Shown in pieces: positions 24,928-34,047 of a stretch of DNA of 64,000 nucleotides (position 1 is its first letter; each line of letters starts with the position of its first letter). The DNA comes from Curtobacterium poinsettiae. Lineage in GTDB: Bacteria > Actinomycetota > Actinomycetes > Actinomycetales > Microbacteriaceae. A program made the translations under genes and the position numbers. Location: the NCBI RefSeq assembly GCF_025677645.1, contig NZ_CP106879.1, positions 2,356,001 through 2,420,000 of the forward strand, given 5' to 3'. The notes below the pieces were generated by a model that was not told where the DNA came from, ran no database searches, and was given only the letters and a program-made list of their open reading frames with translations.

Positions 24928-25599
24928 TCACCGAGATGCCGCCGCACCCGGCGGGGTCTCGGGATCACGACGGCGTGTTGCGGGGACGATCGCGGGGCGG
25001 GCGTCCCGCCTGCGGCTGACGGTACCGAGCACCCGGTCGACCGCGATCCCGAGCCCGGCGGCGACCACCATCGACACCAGGGCGGCGACGATCGGTTCGT
25101 GCAGCACGCTCGACGCGGCCAGGGCGATCCCGATCGACACCGCCGACCACGCCAGCCCCGCGATCGCGCTGATCGCGAGGAACCGGCGGTAGGACAGCCG
25201 GGTCGCTCCGGCGGTCATGTTGACCGCGACCCGGCCGACCGGGATGAAGCGACCGGTCAGGATGAGGCTGGCGGAGCGGCGCTGCATCTGCCGCTCGGCG
25301 AACGCGAAGGCCGCCGCGATCCGTGGTCGCTTCGACCGGGCCAGGCGAGCGAACCCGATCCGGCGCCCGATCCAGTACGCGATCGAGTCGCCGGCGATCG
25401 CTCCGAGGGCGGCGGCGACGAGCACCACGGCGAGCACGGGCTGTCCGGACGTCGCGGCGATGGCGGCGATCGCGACGAGGGCGGCCTCGCTCGGCACCGG
25501 CGGGAAGAAGCCGTCCACCAGGCACAGGGCGAAGAGGACGACGTAGACGAGCGGACTCGCGGCCAGCTCGACGACGAGCGGGGTGATCTGGTCGAACAC
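24928..25599 (-). CDS. DedA-family membrane protein
   Basis: A 223-residue protein with about five membrane segments. The DedA motifs are visible: FPPVPSEAALVAIA with its Glu, GDSIAYWIGRRIGF, and GRFIPVGRVAVNMTAG, the re-entrant Arg loop. The GTG start at 25599 has GGAG eight bases upstream. DedA proteins are linked to lipid-carrier recycling and envelope upkeep. It lies downstream of the glycosyltransferase operon and may join it. Confidence 0.88.
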   Translation of the reverse strand: MFDQITPLVVELAASPLVYVVLFALCLVDGFFPPVPSEAALVAIAAIAATSGQPVLAVVLVAAALGAIAGDSIAYWIGRRIGFARLARSKRPRIAAAFAFAERQMQRRSASLILTGRFIPVGRVAVNMTAGATRLSYRRFLAISAIAGLAWSAVSIGIALAASSVLHEPIVAALVSMVVAAGLGIAVDRVLGTVSRRRDARPAIVPATRRRDPETPPGAAASR

Positions 25600-25692
25600 G
25601 GGGTGCTCCCTCCCGGCGACGGAACTCGTCGACGGGGACGACGCTACGGATCCGGCGCGCCGCAGCCATCCCGCGGTGGTCTCGACCACCCC

Positions 25693-26577
25693 CTACCGCG
25701 GTATGACGTTCCCGCCCGCGAAGACCACGTCGGGCGCATCCACCCGGCGGTCGACGACGGTGGTCGGGGCCTCCAGGTGCACGGCACCCGAGGGCAGGAT
25801 GCCCGCACCGCCGAACCGTTCCATCACCCGCCACTGCGCGACGACGTCCTCGCCGGCGTGCTCGGGCGGCAGGGTGTCCCAGAACCGGAAGCCCCCGACC
25901 TCCTCGAGCGCACGACGGTCGTACAGCGCGCAGGCACCGACCCACGCGACGCGGTAGGGCACCCACTCGCCGGGGTGCAGGTCGAGCTCGGCGGCGACGT
26001 GCGTCGGGTTCGCGGCGTTGTGCAGCGACCAGCGGTCGAAGCCGGGGGTCCCGCGGCGCACCACCTCGGGCACGACCGGGCCGTCCCACCGCTCGAACAC
26101 CGACGTCTCGTGGGGGCGTCGGTCCTGCAGGTACGACAGGCCCTGCACCGCGCTGCCGACGAACCCGCAGCCCAGGGTGCGCAGCGCGTCGAGCATCCGC
26201 ACGATCGACCCCGGCTCGAGCCAGACGTCGTCGTCGAGGAACAGCACCGCGGCGGCCTCGGCGTGGTCGAGCAAGAACTGCCGGTGCTCTGCCAGGCCAC
26301 GCCGTTCCGGGTGGGTGAGGAGCGTGACGGGCCGGCCCTGCGCCTCCAGGACGCGGAGCATCGCGGCGACCGCCGGCGCGCTGGCGGCGTCTCCGTCCGC
26401 GGACTGGTCGCTGAGGACGACGCGCAGGTCGACGTCGGTCTGGGCGGCGAGGCCGGCGAGCGTCGTGGCGAGCTCGGCCGGCCTGCCGACGGTCGGGATG
26501 AGCACGTCGACGTCGACCGTGCTCGTGTCCGCTGGATCGGGGGCCTTCGCCCAGGACCCGGACCAGCGGGCGGTCAC
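25693..26577 (-). CDS. Glycosyltransferase family 2
   Basis: A 294-residue GT-A glycosyltransferase. The N-terminal VDVLIPTVGRPAELATTLAGLAAQ and the LFLDDDVWLEPG metal-binding DxD motif (about residue 113) are clear. A GEDV/QW segment near the C-terminus supplies the catalytic-base region. There are no membrane helices. The GTG start overlaps the stop of the upstream HldE-like gene (GTGA), tying it to the heptose pathway. Confidence 0.9.
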   Translation of the reverse strand: MTARWSGSWAKAPDPADTSTVDVDVLIPTVGRPAELATTLAGLAAQTDVDLRVVLSDQSADGDAASAPAVAAMLRVLEAQGRPVTLLTHPERRGLAEHRQFLLDHAEAAAVLFLDDDVWLEPGSIVRMLDALRTLGCGFVGSAVQGLSYLQDRRPHETSVFERWDGPVVPEVVRRGTPGFDRWSLHNAANPTHVAAELDLHPGEWVPYRVAWVGACALYDRRALEEVGGFRFWDTLPPEHAGEDVVAQWRVMERFGGAGILPSGAVHLEAPTTVVDRRVDAPDVVFAGGNVIPR

Positions 26578-28067
26578 GGTGCCGGGTCCGGTTCGGGCCG
26601 CGCAGCGGCTTCGCGGATCCGGCGCACGACGGCGCTGGTGGAGTGCTCGGGCACGTAGTCGACCATGACGACCTCGCCGCCGTAGCTGCGCACGACCTCG
26701 GTCTCGGTCAGCATCTCGGGGGAGTAGTCCCCGCCCTTGACGTAGACCTCGGGGCGCAGCCGCTCGATGAGCGGGATGGGGGTGTCCGTCGCGAACACCG
26801 TGACCAGGTCGACGCAGGCCAGCGCGGCGAGCACGCCGGCGCGGTCCTCGGCCGGGTTGATCGGCCGCTCCGGGCCCTTCAGGCGGCGCACCGAGTCGTC
26901 GTCGTTCAACGCGACGACGAGCAGGTCGCCCAGGTCACGGGCCTGCCGCAGGTACGTGGTGTGCCCGCGGTGCACGACGTCGAAGCAGCCGTTCGTGAAG
27001 ACGACGCGTCGGCCCGCCCGGCGTGCGGCCTCGACCGCGGTGGCGAGCTCGTCGTGGTCCACGACGGTCGCGGCCGGCGCGGTCACCGATTCGAGCAGGG
27101 CCGTGGCGGTGCAGACGGACGTGCCGGCCTCGCGGACGACGACGTCGGCCGCGGCCTGGGCGACCGCCACGGCGTCGCGCAGGGGCGCCTGCACGGCGAG
27201 GGCGACGGTCGCGGCGGCGCAGAACGTGTCGCCGGCGCCGGAGGCCTGCTGCTCCGAGGCGGGGGTGGCCCGCGTGCGGAACCCCTGGTCGGACCCTGGC
27301 TCGAGCAGGACCGTGCCGTCGCGGTCGAGCGTGACCACCGCGGCACGGGCACCACTGCGGGCGAGCACGTCGGCACGGGCGGCGACGACGGTGCCGACGC
27401 GGTCGGCACCCGTTCCGAGCTCCGTGTCGAGCAGCGCGGCGGTCTCCCCGGCGTTCGGCGTGACGAGGTCGGGGTGCAGCGCGGCCCAGCGGGTCAGGTC
27501 GTGGGCGTCGACCACGACGGCGCCGGGACGGTCACGGTCGAGCACGGGCACGACGTCCTCGGCGCGGACACCCAGGCCGTAGTCGCACACGACGGCGGCG
27601 TCGGCGCACCGGACGGCGCGGGCCACCGAGCGGGCGAGGCGTTCGCCGTGCTCGGCGGTCGGCGTCGCGGCGAGCTCGTCGACCCGGACCACGACGCGGT
27701 CACCGCCGACCACGCGCGACTTCGTCGTGGTGCGGGCTCCGGGGATCTCGACCAGGAAGGACGTGTCGACGCCGGCTGCCTCGAGGCGCTGGCGCAGGAC
27801 GTCACCGGCCTCGTCGTCACCGATGAGCCCCACCATGCGGACCCGGGCGCCGAGGGCCCGGGCGTTCACGGCCGTGTTGGCCGCGCCGCCCGGCACCGCG
27901 ATGGTCTCGGTGACGCGGACGACGGGGGCCGGGGCCTCACGCGAGACCCGCTCGGCCTCGCCGACCGTCCAGCGGTCGAGGATGCAGTCGCCGATGACGA
28001 CGACGAGCGGTTCGCGGTCGTCGATCGTGGCGACGAGGTCACGGACCAGCCGGACGTCGGCGGTCAT
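26574..28067 (-). CDS. hldE: HldE-like heptose-7-phosphate kinase / heptose-1-phosphate nucleotidyltransferase, paralogue 1
   Basis: A 497-residue two-domain protein. Residues 1-320 form a PfkB-type kinase: GDCILDRW, the GGAANTAVN substrate loop, and the GAGDTF catalytic motif. Residues about 355-490 form a nucleotidyltransferase: FTNGCFDVVHRGH (HxGH motif), LKGPERPINPAEDR and YVKGGDYSPE. In Gram-negatives HldE makes ADP-D-glycero-D-manno-heptose. The ATG overlaps the aldehyde dehydrogenase stop. A second, more divergent copy lies at 31994. Confidence 0.9.
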   Translation of the reverse strand: MTADVRLVRDLVATIDDREPLVVVIGDCILDRWTVGEAERVSREAPAPVVRVTETIAVPGGAANTAVNARALGARVRMVGLIGDDEAGDVLRQRLEAAGVDTSFLVEIPGARTTTKSRVVGGDRVVVRVDELAATPTAEHGERLARSVARAVRCADAAVVCDYGLGVRAEDVVPVLDRDRPGAVVVDAHDLTRWAALHPDLVTPNAGETAALLDTELGTGADRVGTVVAARADVLARSGARAAVVTLDRDGTVLLEPGSDQGFRTRATPASEQQASGAGDTFCAAATVALAVQAPLRDAVAVAQAAADVVVREAGTSVCTATALLESVTAPAATVVDHDELATAVEAARRAGRRVVFTNGCFDVVHRGHTTYLRQARDLGDLLVVALNDDDSVRRLKGPERPINPAEDRAGVLAALACVDLVTVFATDTPIPLIERLRPEVYVKGGDYSPEMLTETEVVRSYGGEVVMVDYVPEHSTSAVVRRIREAAARPEPDPAP

Positions 28068-29590
28068 CGGGTGCCTCCCACGGTGTCGGCGCTGCCGGCG
28101 GTGGCGCCGGCAGCGGCTGCGGGGCCGGTGGCGGCTGCTGCGGCGCCGGTGCTGCCGGTGGCTGCGGTGCTGCCGGCGGCTTCCGTCGACGGCTCGACGG
28201 TACGGCGCGGCGGCGCGGCCTCGAGGTGCACCACGGTCGTGGTCGTCATCTCGTCGAGCAGGTGCGGGCCGTACCCGAACCCGGCGCCCGAGGCGCCGCG
28301 GGGCTGGGCGCTGCCGCCCGGAGCGCCACCGAACACGGCGTTCACCTTGACCGTGCCGACGGGCAGCTCGGCCGCGGCACGGAGCGCGTGTGCGGTGTCG
28401 TTCGTCAGCACGGTGGCTGCGAGGCCGTAGCGGTCGGCTGCGGCGAGCCGGAGGCCCTCCGCGAAGTCCGAAACGACGCGCACCGGAGCGATCGGGCCGA
28501 AGGTCTCCTCGGTCAGCACGAGCATGTCGTCCGAGCAGTCGGCCAGGACGGTCGCCGGGTAGAACGACCCGAGCCCGCCGGGCGTGACGCCGCCGGTCCG
28601 GACGGCGGCACCGCGGGCGATCGCGTCGTCGACGTGGTGCTGCACGAGTCCGCGCAGCCGGTCGTCCACGAGCGGCCCGAACTCGGCGGCGGGTGCGGCC
28701 GTGCGACGCTCCGCCTCGGCGACGAGCGCGGCGACGAAGGGCTCGGCGACGTCCTGGTGCACGTACACCCGCTCGACGCTGGTGCAGATCTGGCCGGTGT
28801 TCGCGAAGGCGCCGAGGGCGACCTGCGCGGCGGCCCACTCCGGGTCGACGTCGGCGTCGACGATGACGGGGTCGTTGCCGCCGTTCTCGCGGACGACGTG
28901 GGCGCGGGTGGTCGCGGCCACCTCGCTCAGGCGGTCGCCGGTCGCGGTCGACCCGACGTGCGCGTAGACGTCGATCCCCTCCTGCGCCAGGAGCAGCTCG
29001 CCGGTGGTCGCGTCGCCGTCGACGCCGACGAGCACGCCGTCCGGCAGGACCTCGGCGAGCAGCGCGTTGAGTCGGGCGAAGGTCGCCGGGCAGCGTTCGC
29101 TGCCCTTGTGCACGACGGTGTTGCCGGTGACGATCGCGGCGCCGAGGATCCCGCACGCCACGGCGACCGGGTCGTTCCACGGCGTCAGGGCGAGCACCAC
29201 GCCGCGCGGGTGCGGCACCGACCAGTCGGCGGCGCCGAACTGCCCGCGCAGGGCCTCACCGCGGTGCACCGGCCCGAGCTCGGCGTACTGCACGAGCGTG
29301 CCGATGCCGGCCTCGACCCCACCGAGCGCGTCGCCGGGCACCTTGCCGGTCTCGCGGGTGTTCAGGTCGGCCAGCTCCTGTGCGTGGGCACGGAGGTGGT
29401 CGGCCGCGGCGTGCAGCAGTGCACCGCGTTCGGCCGGCGCGGTCCGGGCCCAGGCACCGGCAGCGGCACGGGCGCGGGCGACGGCGTTGCGGACGTCGTC
29501 CTCGGTCGAGCGGCGCACGGTGGACGCGATCGATCCGTTGACGGGGTCGGTCACCACGAGGTCGTCGGCGGCGGGGGGTGCGATCGTCAT
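28064..29590 (-). CDS. Aldehyde dehydrogenase family protein with low-complexity tail
   Basis: A 508-residue NAD(P)-dependent aldehyde dehydrogenase. Key sites are TPWNDPVAVACGILGAAIVTGN, the catalytic Cys in NTGQICTSVERVYV, and the general-base Glu in RENGGNDP (where ELGG is usual). The last 45 or so residues are an Ala/Gly/Thr/Ser repeat tail not typical of the family. GGAAGGA precedes the ATG. It heads the operon with the HldE-like and GT2 genes, so it may act on a sugar-derived aldehyde; this is inference. Confidence 0.9.
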   Translation of the reverse strand: MTIAPPAADDLVVTDPVNGSIASTVRRSTEDDVRNAVARARAAAGAWARTAPAERGALLHAAADHLRAHAQELADLNTRETGKVPGDALGGVEAGIGTLVQYAELGPVHRGEALRGQFGAADWSVPHPRGVVLALTPWNDPVAVACGILGAAIVTGNTVVHKGSERCPATFARLNALLAEVLPDGVLVGVDGDATTGELLLAQEGIDVYAHVGSTATGDRLSEVAATTRAHVVRENGGNDPVIVDADVDPEWAAAQVALGAFANTGQICTSVERVYVHQDVAEPFVAALVAEAERRTAAPAAEFGPLVDDRLRGLVQHHVDDAIARGAAVRTGGVTPGGLGSFYPATVLADCSDDMLVLTEETFGPIAPVRVVSDFAEGLRLAAADRYGLAATVLTNDTAHALRAAAELPVGTVKVNAVFGGAPGGSAQPRGASGAGFGYGPHLLDEMTTTTVVHLEAAPPRRTVEPSTEAAGSTAATGSTGAAAAATGPAAAAGATAGSADTVGGTR

Positions 29591-29723
29591 GGGGTCCTTC
29601 CGGAGGCGGGCGGGCCTCTCACGGTGCTCGTGCTCTGCTGTGTGCGGTCACGGCATCGCGCTTCTCGTCCATCCGGGGGCGCTGCTGGGCGTCCGGACGG
29701 GTCCGACCGGTAGACGTGGAACC

Positions 29724-30812
29724 GTGCAACAGATCGGTGTGGGCGGAGAACGGTTCGACGGTGTCAGCGAGATCGCGGTGCTCCGCGGTGGGGGACTGGG
29801 CGACCTGATGTTCGCCCTCCCGGCGGTCGAGGCGCTGGCCGCGGCCTACCCGGGAGCCCGGATCACGCTGCTCGGGGCACCGACGGCGCGGCCGGTGCTC
29901 GAGGGTCGCACCGAGGCCGTCCACGCCTTCGAGGAGCTCCCCGTCGTGCCCGGCGTCCGGGACTCCGGCGAGGGCGCGCCGACCGAGCAGGACTTCTTCG
30001 ACCGCCTGCACGGGCGCTTCGACCTCGCGGTCCAGCTGCACGGCGGTGGGCGGAACTCGAACCCCTTCCTGCTCCGGCTCGGCGCCCGCCACACCGTGGG
30101 GACCGCCACCGAGGACGCCGAGGTGCTGGAGCGCTGGGTCCGCTACGTCTACTACCAGCACGAGGTCGTCCGCGCGCTCGAGGTGGCGTCGCTCGCCGGC
30201 GCCGAACCGGTCACGCTCGACCCCCGGCTGCGCGTGTCCGAGGCCGCGCGGGCCGGGGTCCGGCAGCGTCTCGGGGTCCGGCGGCGGCTCGTCGCGATCC
30301 ACCCCGGCGCCACCGACCCGCGTCGCCGCTGGAGCCCCTCGCGCTTCGCCGAGGTCGCCCGTGCCCGGCTCGCGGCCGGGGACGACGTGGTCCTCGTCGG
30401 CGACGACTCCGACGTGCCGGCGTCGTCCGCCATCGTCGCGTCGCTGCCGCTCGAGCTGCGGGAGCGCATGCACGACCTCACCGGGTCGCTGCCCCTGCGC
30501 GAACTCCCCGACGTCCTGGCCGCCGCCGACGTCATGGTCGGCGACGACTCCGGTCCGCGGCACCTCGCCGTGGCCGTCGGCACCCCGACCGTCGGGGTGT
30601 TCTGGTTCGGCAACGTGATCAACGCCGGACCCTTCGACCGTGGTCGGCACCGGGTACACCTGGCCTTCGTGACGCGGTGCCCGGTGTGCGGCATCGACGT
30701 CACCCAGGTCGGCTGGACCGCCGAACGGTGCGAGCACGACCCGTCCTACGTGGACGAGGTCCAGCCGGAGGTCGTCCTCGCCGACGTCGAGGACCTGCTC
30801 CGTACGACCTGA
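29724..30812 (+). CDS. GT9 (heptosyltransferase-family) glycosyltransferase, copy 1
   Basis: A 362-residue GT-B protein. The signature AVLRGGGLGDLMFALPAVEALAAAYP and the C-terminal GDDSGPRHLAVAVGTPTVGVFWFG are typical of GT9 enzymes, as is AIHPGATDPRRRW. A CPVCGIDVTQ Cys pair lies near the end. GTG follows TAGACG by seven bases, so the mRNA is probably leaderless. It is divergent from the aldehyde dehydrogenase operon. Confidence 0.9.
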   Translation: MQQIGVGGERFDGVSEIAVLRGGGLGDLMFALPAVEALAAAYPGARITLLGAPTARPVLEGRTEAVHAFEELPVVPGVRDSGEGAPTEQDFFDRLHGRFDLAVQLHGGGRNSNPFLLRLGARHTVGTATEDAEVLERWVRYVYYQHEVVRALEVASLAGAEPVTLDPRLRVSEAARAGVRQRLGVRRRLVAIHPGATDPRRRWSPSRFAEVARARLAAGDDVVLVGDDSDVPASSAIVASLPLELRERMHDLTGSLPLRELPDVLAAADVMVGDDSGPRHLAVAVGTPTVGVFWFGNVINAGPFDRGRHRVHLAFVTRCPVCGIDVTQVGWTAERCEHDPSYVDEVQPEVVLADVEDLLRTT

Positions 30813-30854
30813 CGCTGCGCGCGCCGCGCGGTGGGCGCGGCCGGCCGACCGACG

Positions 30855-30979
30855 GGAGGCGCGGTGCCAGCCCGCCACGCGCCTCCCGTCCGCCCCGTGT
30901 CGCGTCACCAGCGCGCGGTGCGAGGTTTCACACTCCGTGTGACGCTCCTGCCCTCGCACGGAGTTCGGAAGCTCGCACC
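30855..30979. repeat. 125-bp intergenic direct repeat, unit 1
   Basis: This unit is nearly identical (about two differences by eye) to 31009-31133, with a period of 154 bp. It opens with a hairpin (arms GGAGGCGCG/CGCGCCTCC) that may end the GT9 transcript. It then carries GTGCGAGG...CCTCGCAC enclosing TCACAC-TCC-GTGTGA, a nested stem-loop. No reading frame is supported. Confidence 0.85.
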
Positions 30980-31008
30980 GAGCGGTGAACGCGACCGGCT
31001 GCCGGCCT

Positions 31009-31133
31009 GGAGGCGCGGTGCCAGCCCGCCACGCACCTCCCGTCCGCCCCGTGTCGCGTCACCAGCGCGCGGTGCGAGGTTTCACACTCCGTGTGACGCT
31101 CCTGCCCTCGCACGGAATTCGGAAGCTCGCACC
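31009..31133. repeat. 125-bp intergenic direct repeat, unit 2
   Basis: Second copy of the element at 30855, differing at one base in the first hairpin and one near GGA(G/A)TTC. The spacers after the two units are unrelated, so the duplicated piece is the 125-bp element itself. Confidence 0.85.
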
Positions 31134-31173
31134 AGAGCGCGGCGCGAGCCGCGCACGGCACATGCGGACACGC

Positions 31174-31207
31174 GGGAGGCGCGGTGCCAGCCGGCACCGC
31201 GCCTCCC
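31174..31207. terminator. Terminator hairpin after the SDR gene
   Basis: A perfect 15-bp stem (31174-31188 with 31193-31207) and loop AGCC, 19 bp beyond the SDR stop on the minus strand. It probably ends the long minus-strand heptose operon. Confidence 0.75.
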
Positions 31208-31226
31208 GTCCGTCAGCGGCGAGCGG

Positions 31227-31931
31227 CTACGGCCAGCTCGGCTCCGTCGCCGGCATGATCGAGAGCTCGCGGATCTCGCAGCCGGCCGGCTGCGACAGCG
31301 CGAAGACGATCGAGTTCGCGACGTACTCCGGCTCGATGAGCTGCGCGTCCGGGCCCGGCTTGTACTGCTCGGTCCGGTCGGCGAAGAAGTTGGTGCGCAT
31401 CCCGGCGGGGATGATGTTGGTCACGCCGATGCGACCGGCGGTCTCGGCGGCCAGCGCCTGCGAGAACCCGCGGACGCCGAACTTCGACGCCGAGTACGCG
31501 GTACCGTCGCCGACGCCGCGCAGGGCGAGCGACGAGGAGATCGTGACGACGCGGCCGTGCGTGGCCTCGAGGGCGGGCAGGGCGGCGCGTACGGTCGAGG
31601 CGGTGCCGATCAGGTTGACGCCGACGATCTGCTCCCACTTGCCGGACGAGATCGCGTCGATCGGGGCGGGCGTGTCGATGCCCGCGGCGGTGACGACGGC
31701 GTCGAGGCCGCCGTGCCGCTCGGCGGCGTCACGGACCGCCTGCTCGACGGCGTCGGTGTCCGAGACGTCCACGGCGACGGCGTCGACGCCCTCGGGGACG
31801 GCGTCGATCCGCAGGTCGAGGACGATCGGGGTGCCGCCGGCCTCGGTGACGGCGGCCACGACGGCGGCGCCGAGTCCGGAGGCGCCGCCGGTGACGAGGA
31901 CGCGGCCGATGGGGGTGGTGGGGACGGGCAT
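31227..31931 (-). CDS. Short-chain dehydrogenase/reductase
   Basis: A 234-residue classical SDR: cofactor loop TGGASGLG near residue 14, DVSD, TAAGI, catalytic Ser in SISSSLA form (VVTISSSL), and YSASK. A substrate-side GMRTNFF loop follows. The substrate is unknown. It lies 62 bp after the second HldE-like gene and looks like the last gene of the operon. It is not an HldD-type epimerase, which would be longer and carry a YxxxK extended-SDR layout. Confidence 0.9.
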   Translation of the reverse strand: MPVPTTPIGRVLVTGGASGLGAAVVAAVTEAGGTPIVLDLRIDAVPEGVDAVAVDVSDTDAVEQAVRDAAERHGGLDAVVTAAGIDTPAPIDAISSGKWEQIVGVNLIGTASTVRAALPALEATHGRVVTISSSLALRGVGDGTAYSASKFGVRGFSQALAAETAGRIGVTNIIPAGMRTNFFADRTEQYKPGPDAQLIEPEYVANSIVFALSQPAGCEIRELSIMPATEPSWP

Positions 31932-31993
31932 GGGTGTCCTTTGCGTAGTGGTGCGGGATGTGGTCGAGCTGGTGCGGAACGGCGAGCGGACGC

Positions 31994-33427
31994 TCAGCCG
32001 ACGCGTTCGATCGCGGCAGCGAGCCGGGTCGTCGAGCGGCCCGGGTGGAACGGCACGGTGACGACGCGGCCACCCCACTCGGCGAGGGTCGCCGTCTCGG
32101 GCAGTTCGCTCGCGGTGTAGTCGCCGCCCTTGGCCCAGACGTCCGGGCGGAAGCGGCGCAGGGCCTCGTCGGGGGTGGACTCGTCGAACACCACGACGGC
32201 GTCGACGCAGTCGAGCGCCAGGAGCAGCTCCACCCGGTCGTCCTGGGTCATGATCGGCCGGTCGGGGCCCTTCAGTGCGCGGACCGACGAGTCCGAGTTG
32301 AGGCACACGACCAGGCAGTCGCCGAGTGCACGGGCGGCCGACAGGGTGCGGGCGTGCCCGGCGTGGAGCAGGTCGAAGCAGCCTCCGGTCGCGACGACGG
32401 TGCCGCCGGCACTCCGGACGTCGTGCACCAGGCGCATGGCGTCCCGGTCGGCCCCGGGCACGGCGAGCGGCGCGGGACCGTCGTCGGCGAAGAGCGCGGT
32501 GACGCCGCCTGCGGCCAGGTACTCGGAGGCGGCGACCACGCCGGCGGAGACGGCGTCGGGGACGTCCGCGCCGGACGCCAGCGCGACGGCGACGCCCGCG
32601 GCGAGCCGGTCGCCGGCACCGCAGGGGTCACCGGCGCTGACGGACGGAGCGGGCACGAAGCGGCTGTCGCCCTGGGCATCGGCGAGCAGCGCGCCGCGGT
32701 CACCCATCGTCACGGCGACGGCACCGGCCCGCCACTGCTCGACGAGCTGGGCGGCGGCGACGGTCGCGAAGGGCACACCGTGTCCCTCGACGTCGGTGAA
32801 GCGTCGTGCCTCGGCCGCGTTCGGGGTGGCGACGGTGGTGCCGGGGACGGGGGCGGCGCCCTTGGGGTGCGGGTCCCAGACCACCGGCAGGTGCTCAGCC
32901 GCACGGGTGAGGGCGTCACGGAGTGCCGGGGCAGCGGCGACCCCGCGGCCGTAGTCGGCGACGACGATCGCGTCGACGCCGTCGAGGGCGGCGGTCATCG
33001 CGTCCGTGGCCTCGGGCACGGGCGGGGTCGCGCAGCCCTCGTCGATCCGGACGAGGGCATGGTCGACGACGCGAACCCGGGTCTTCACGGGGGTGGCGAC
33101 TCCGGACGGCCCGGCGACGACTGTGACGTCGGGGAGCAGGTCGCGGATCTCCCGGGCACGGCCGTCGTCGCTCAGGACGGTGACCAGGGTGACGTCGTGA
33201 CCGTCGCGGGCGAGCATCGTCGCGACGAGTCCGGCGCCACCGGCGCGGCGGTCGTCGGTGGCGACGTCCACCACGGGGACGGGTGCGTCCGGGCTCAGGC
33301 GCTCGCTCGTGCCGGACACGTCGACGTCGAGCAGGGTGTCCCCGACGACGGCGATGCGGAAGCGCGGGGCGCCGGCACGGCCACCGGCAGCACCGGAACG
33401 CGGAGCGCCCGCAGCAGCCCCGCTCAT
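31994..33427 (-). CDS. HldE-like kinase/nucleotidyltransferase, divergent paralogue 2
   Basis: A 477-residue protein with the same layout as the gene at 26574. The kinase half has GDTLLDVDVSGTSERLSPDAPVPVV and CGAGDRLAAG. Its substrate loop reads GGAGLVATML, without the usual Asn of GGAAN. The nucleotidyltransferase half keeps GGCFDLLHAGH, LKGPDRPIM and AKGGDYTASE. An Ala/Gly-rich N-terminal extension of about 22 residues precedes the kinase. The ATG overlaps the gmhA stop. Confidence 0.88.
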   Translation of the reverse strand: MSGAAAGAPRSGAAGGRAGAPRFRIAVVGDTLLDVDVSGTSERLSPDAPVPVVDVATDDRRAGGAGLVATMLARDGHDVTLVTVLSDDGRAREIRDLLPDVTVVAGPSGVATPVKTRVRVVDHALVRIDEGCATPPVPEATDAMTAALDGVDAIVVADYGRGVAAAPALRDALTRAAEHLPVVWDPHPKGAAPVPGTTVATPNAAEARRFTDVEGHGVPFATVAAAQLVEQWRAGAVAVTMGDRGALLADAQGDSRFVPAPSVSAGDPCGAGDRLAAGVAVALASGADVPDAVSAGVVAASEYLAAGGVTALFADDGPAPLAVPGADRDAMRLVHDVRSAGGTVVATGGCFDLLHAGHARTLSAARALGDCLVVCLNSDSSVRALKGPDRPIMTQDDRVELLLALDCVDAVVVFDESTPDEALRRFRPDVWAKGGDYTASELPETATLAEWGGRVVTVPFHPGRSTTRLAAAIERVG

Positions 33428-34047
33428 CGACGGCCCCCGCGACGCAGCGTCGGCTCCATCGCCTTGCAGAGCGCGTGCACCAGGACGAGCTGCGCCTCCT
33501 GCACGTTGGCGGACGGCCCCTCGATGCAGATCGCGTCGTCGACCAGGTCGGCGAGCGGGTTCGGTCGGGATCCGGTCAGCGCGAGGGAACGGGCACCCAC
33601 GGCACGGGCGGCCTCGGCGGCCCGCAGCAGGTTCGGGCTCTTGCCGCTCGTCGACAGCAGCACGAGGACGTCGCCAGCCCGGGCGTGCGCCGACACCTGC
33701 CGTGCGAACACCTGGTCGTAGCCGTAGTCGTTCCCGATGGCGGTCACGGCGGAGGTCTCGGCGTGCAGCGAGATGGCCGAGTACGCCGGTCGGTCGCCCT
33801 CGAAGCGGCCGGTGAGTTCGGACGTCAGGTGCTGCGCCTCGGCTGCCGACCCGCCGTTCCCCGCGGCGAGCAGCCGGCGACCGGCGACGAGCCGTCCGGC
33901 GATGTCGTCCGCCCACTCGGCGATGTGGTCCCGGTGATCGACGAGGGAGGCGATCACGGGGACCGACGCCGCGACGTGGTCGACGACGACGCGAGCGCTG
34001 TCGGTGACGGCGCGGTCCTCGAGCCCGGTCTGCTGGTCGATGGTCAT
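33424..34047 (-). CDS. gmhA: Sedoheptulose-7-phosphate isomerase (GmhA, SIS domain)
   Basis: A 207-residue SIS-domain protein. The [20 protein letters not shown] motif and [26 protein letters not shown] match GmhA closely, with [14 protein letters not shown] and the C-terminal [12 protein letters not shown]. GmhA turns sedoheptulose 7-phosphate into D-glycero-D-manno-heptose 7-phosphate, the first step of nucleotide-heptose synthesis. It overlaps both neighbours by four bases. Confidence 0.93.
   Translation of the reverse strand: MTIDQQTGLEDRAVTDSARVVVDHVAASVPVIASLVDHRDHIAEWADDIAGRLVAGRRLLAAGNGGSAAEAQHLTSELTGRFEGDRPAYSAISLHAETSAVTAIGNDYGYDQVFARQVSAHARAGDVLVLLSTSGKSPNLLRAAEAARAVGARSLALTGSRPNPLADLVDDAICIEGPSANVQEAQLVLVHALCKAMEPTLRRGGRR

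Noticed and set aside
30813..31226. CRISPR array in the repeat region
   Set aside because: There are only two 125-bp units with one spacer-sized gap and no cas gene; the units are hairpin elements.
31227..31931. SDR gene as the missing ADP-heptose 6-epimerase HldD
   Set aside because: It is a classical 234-residue SDR with YSASK and SISSS-type motifs; HldD is an extended SDR of over 300 residues.
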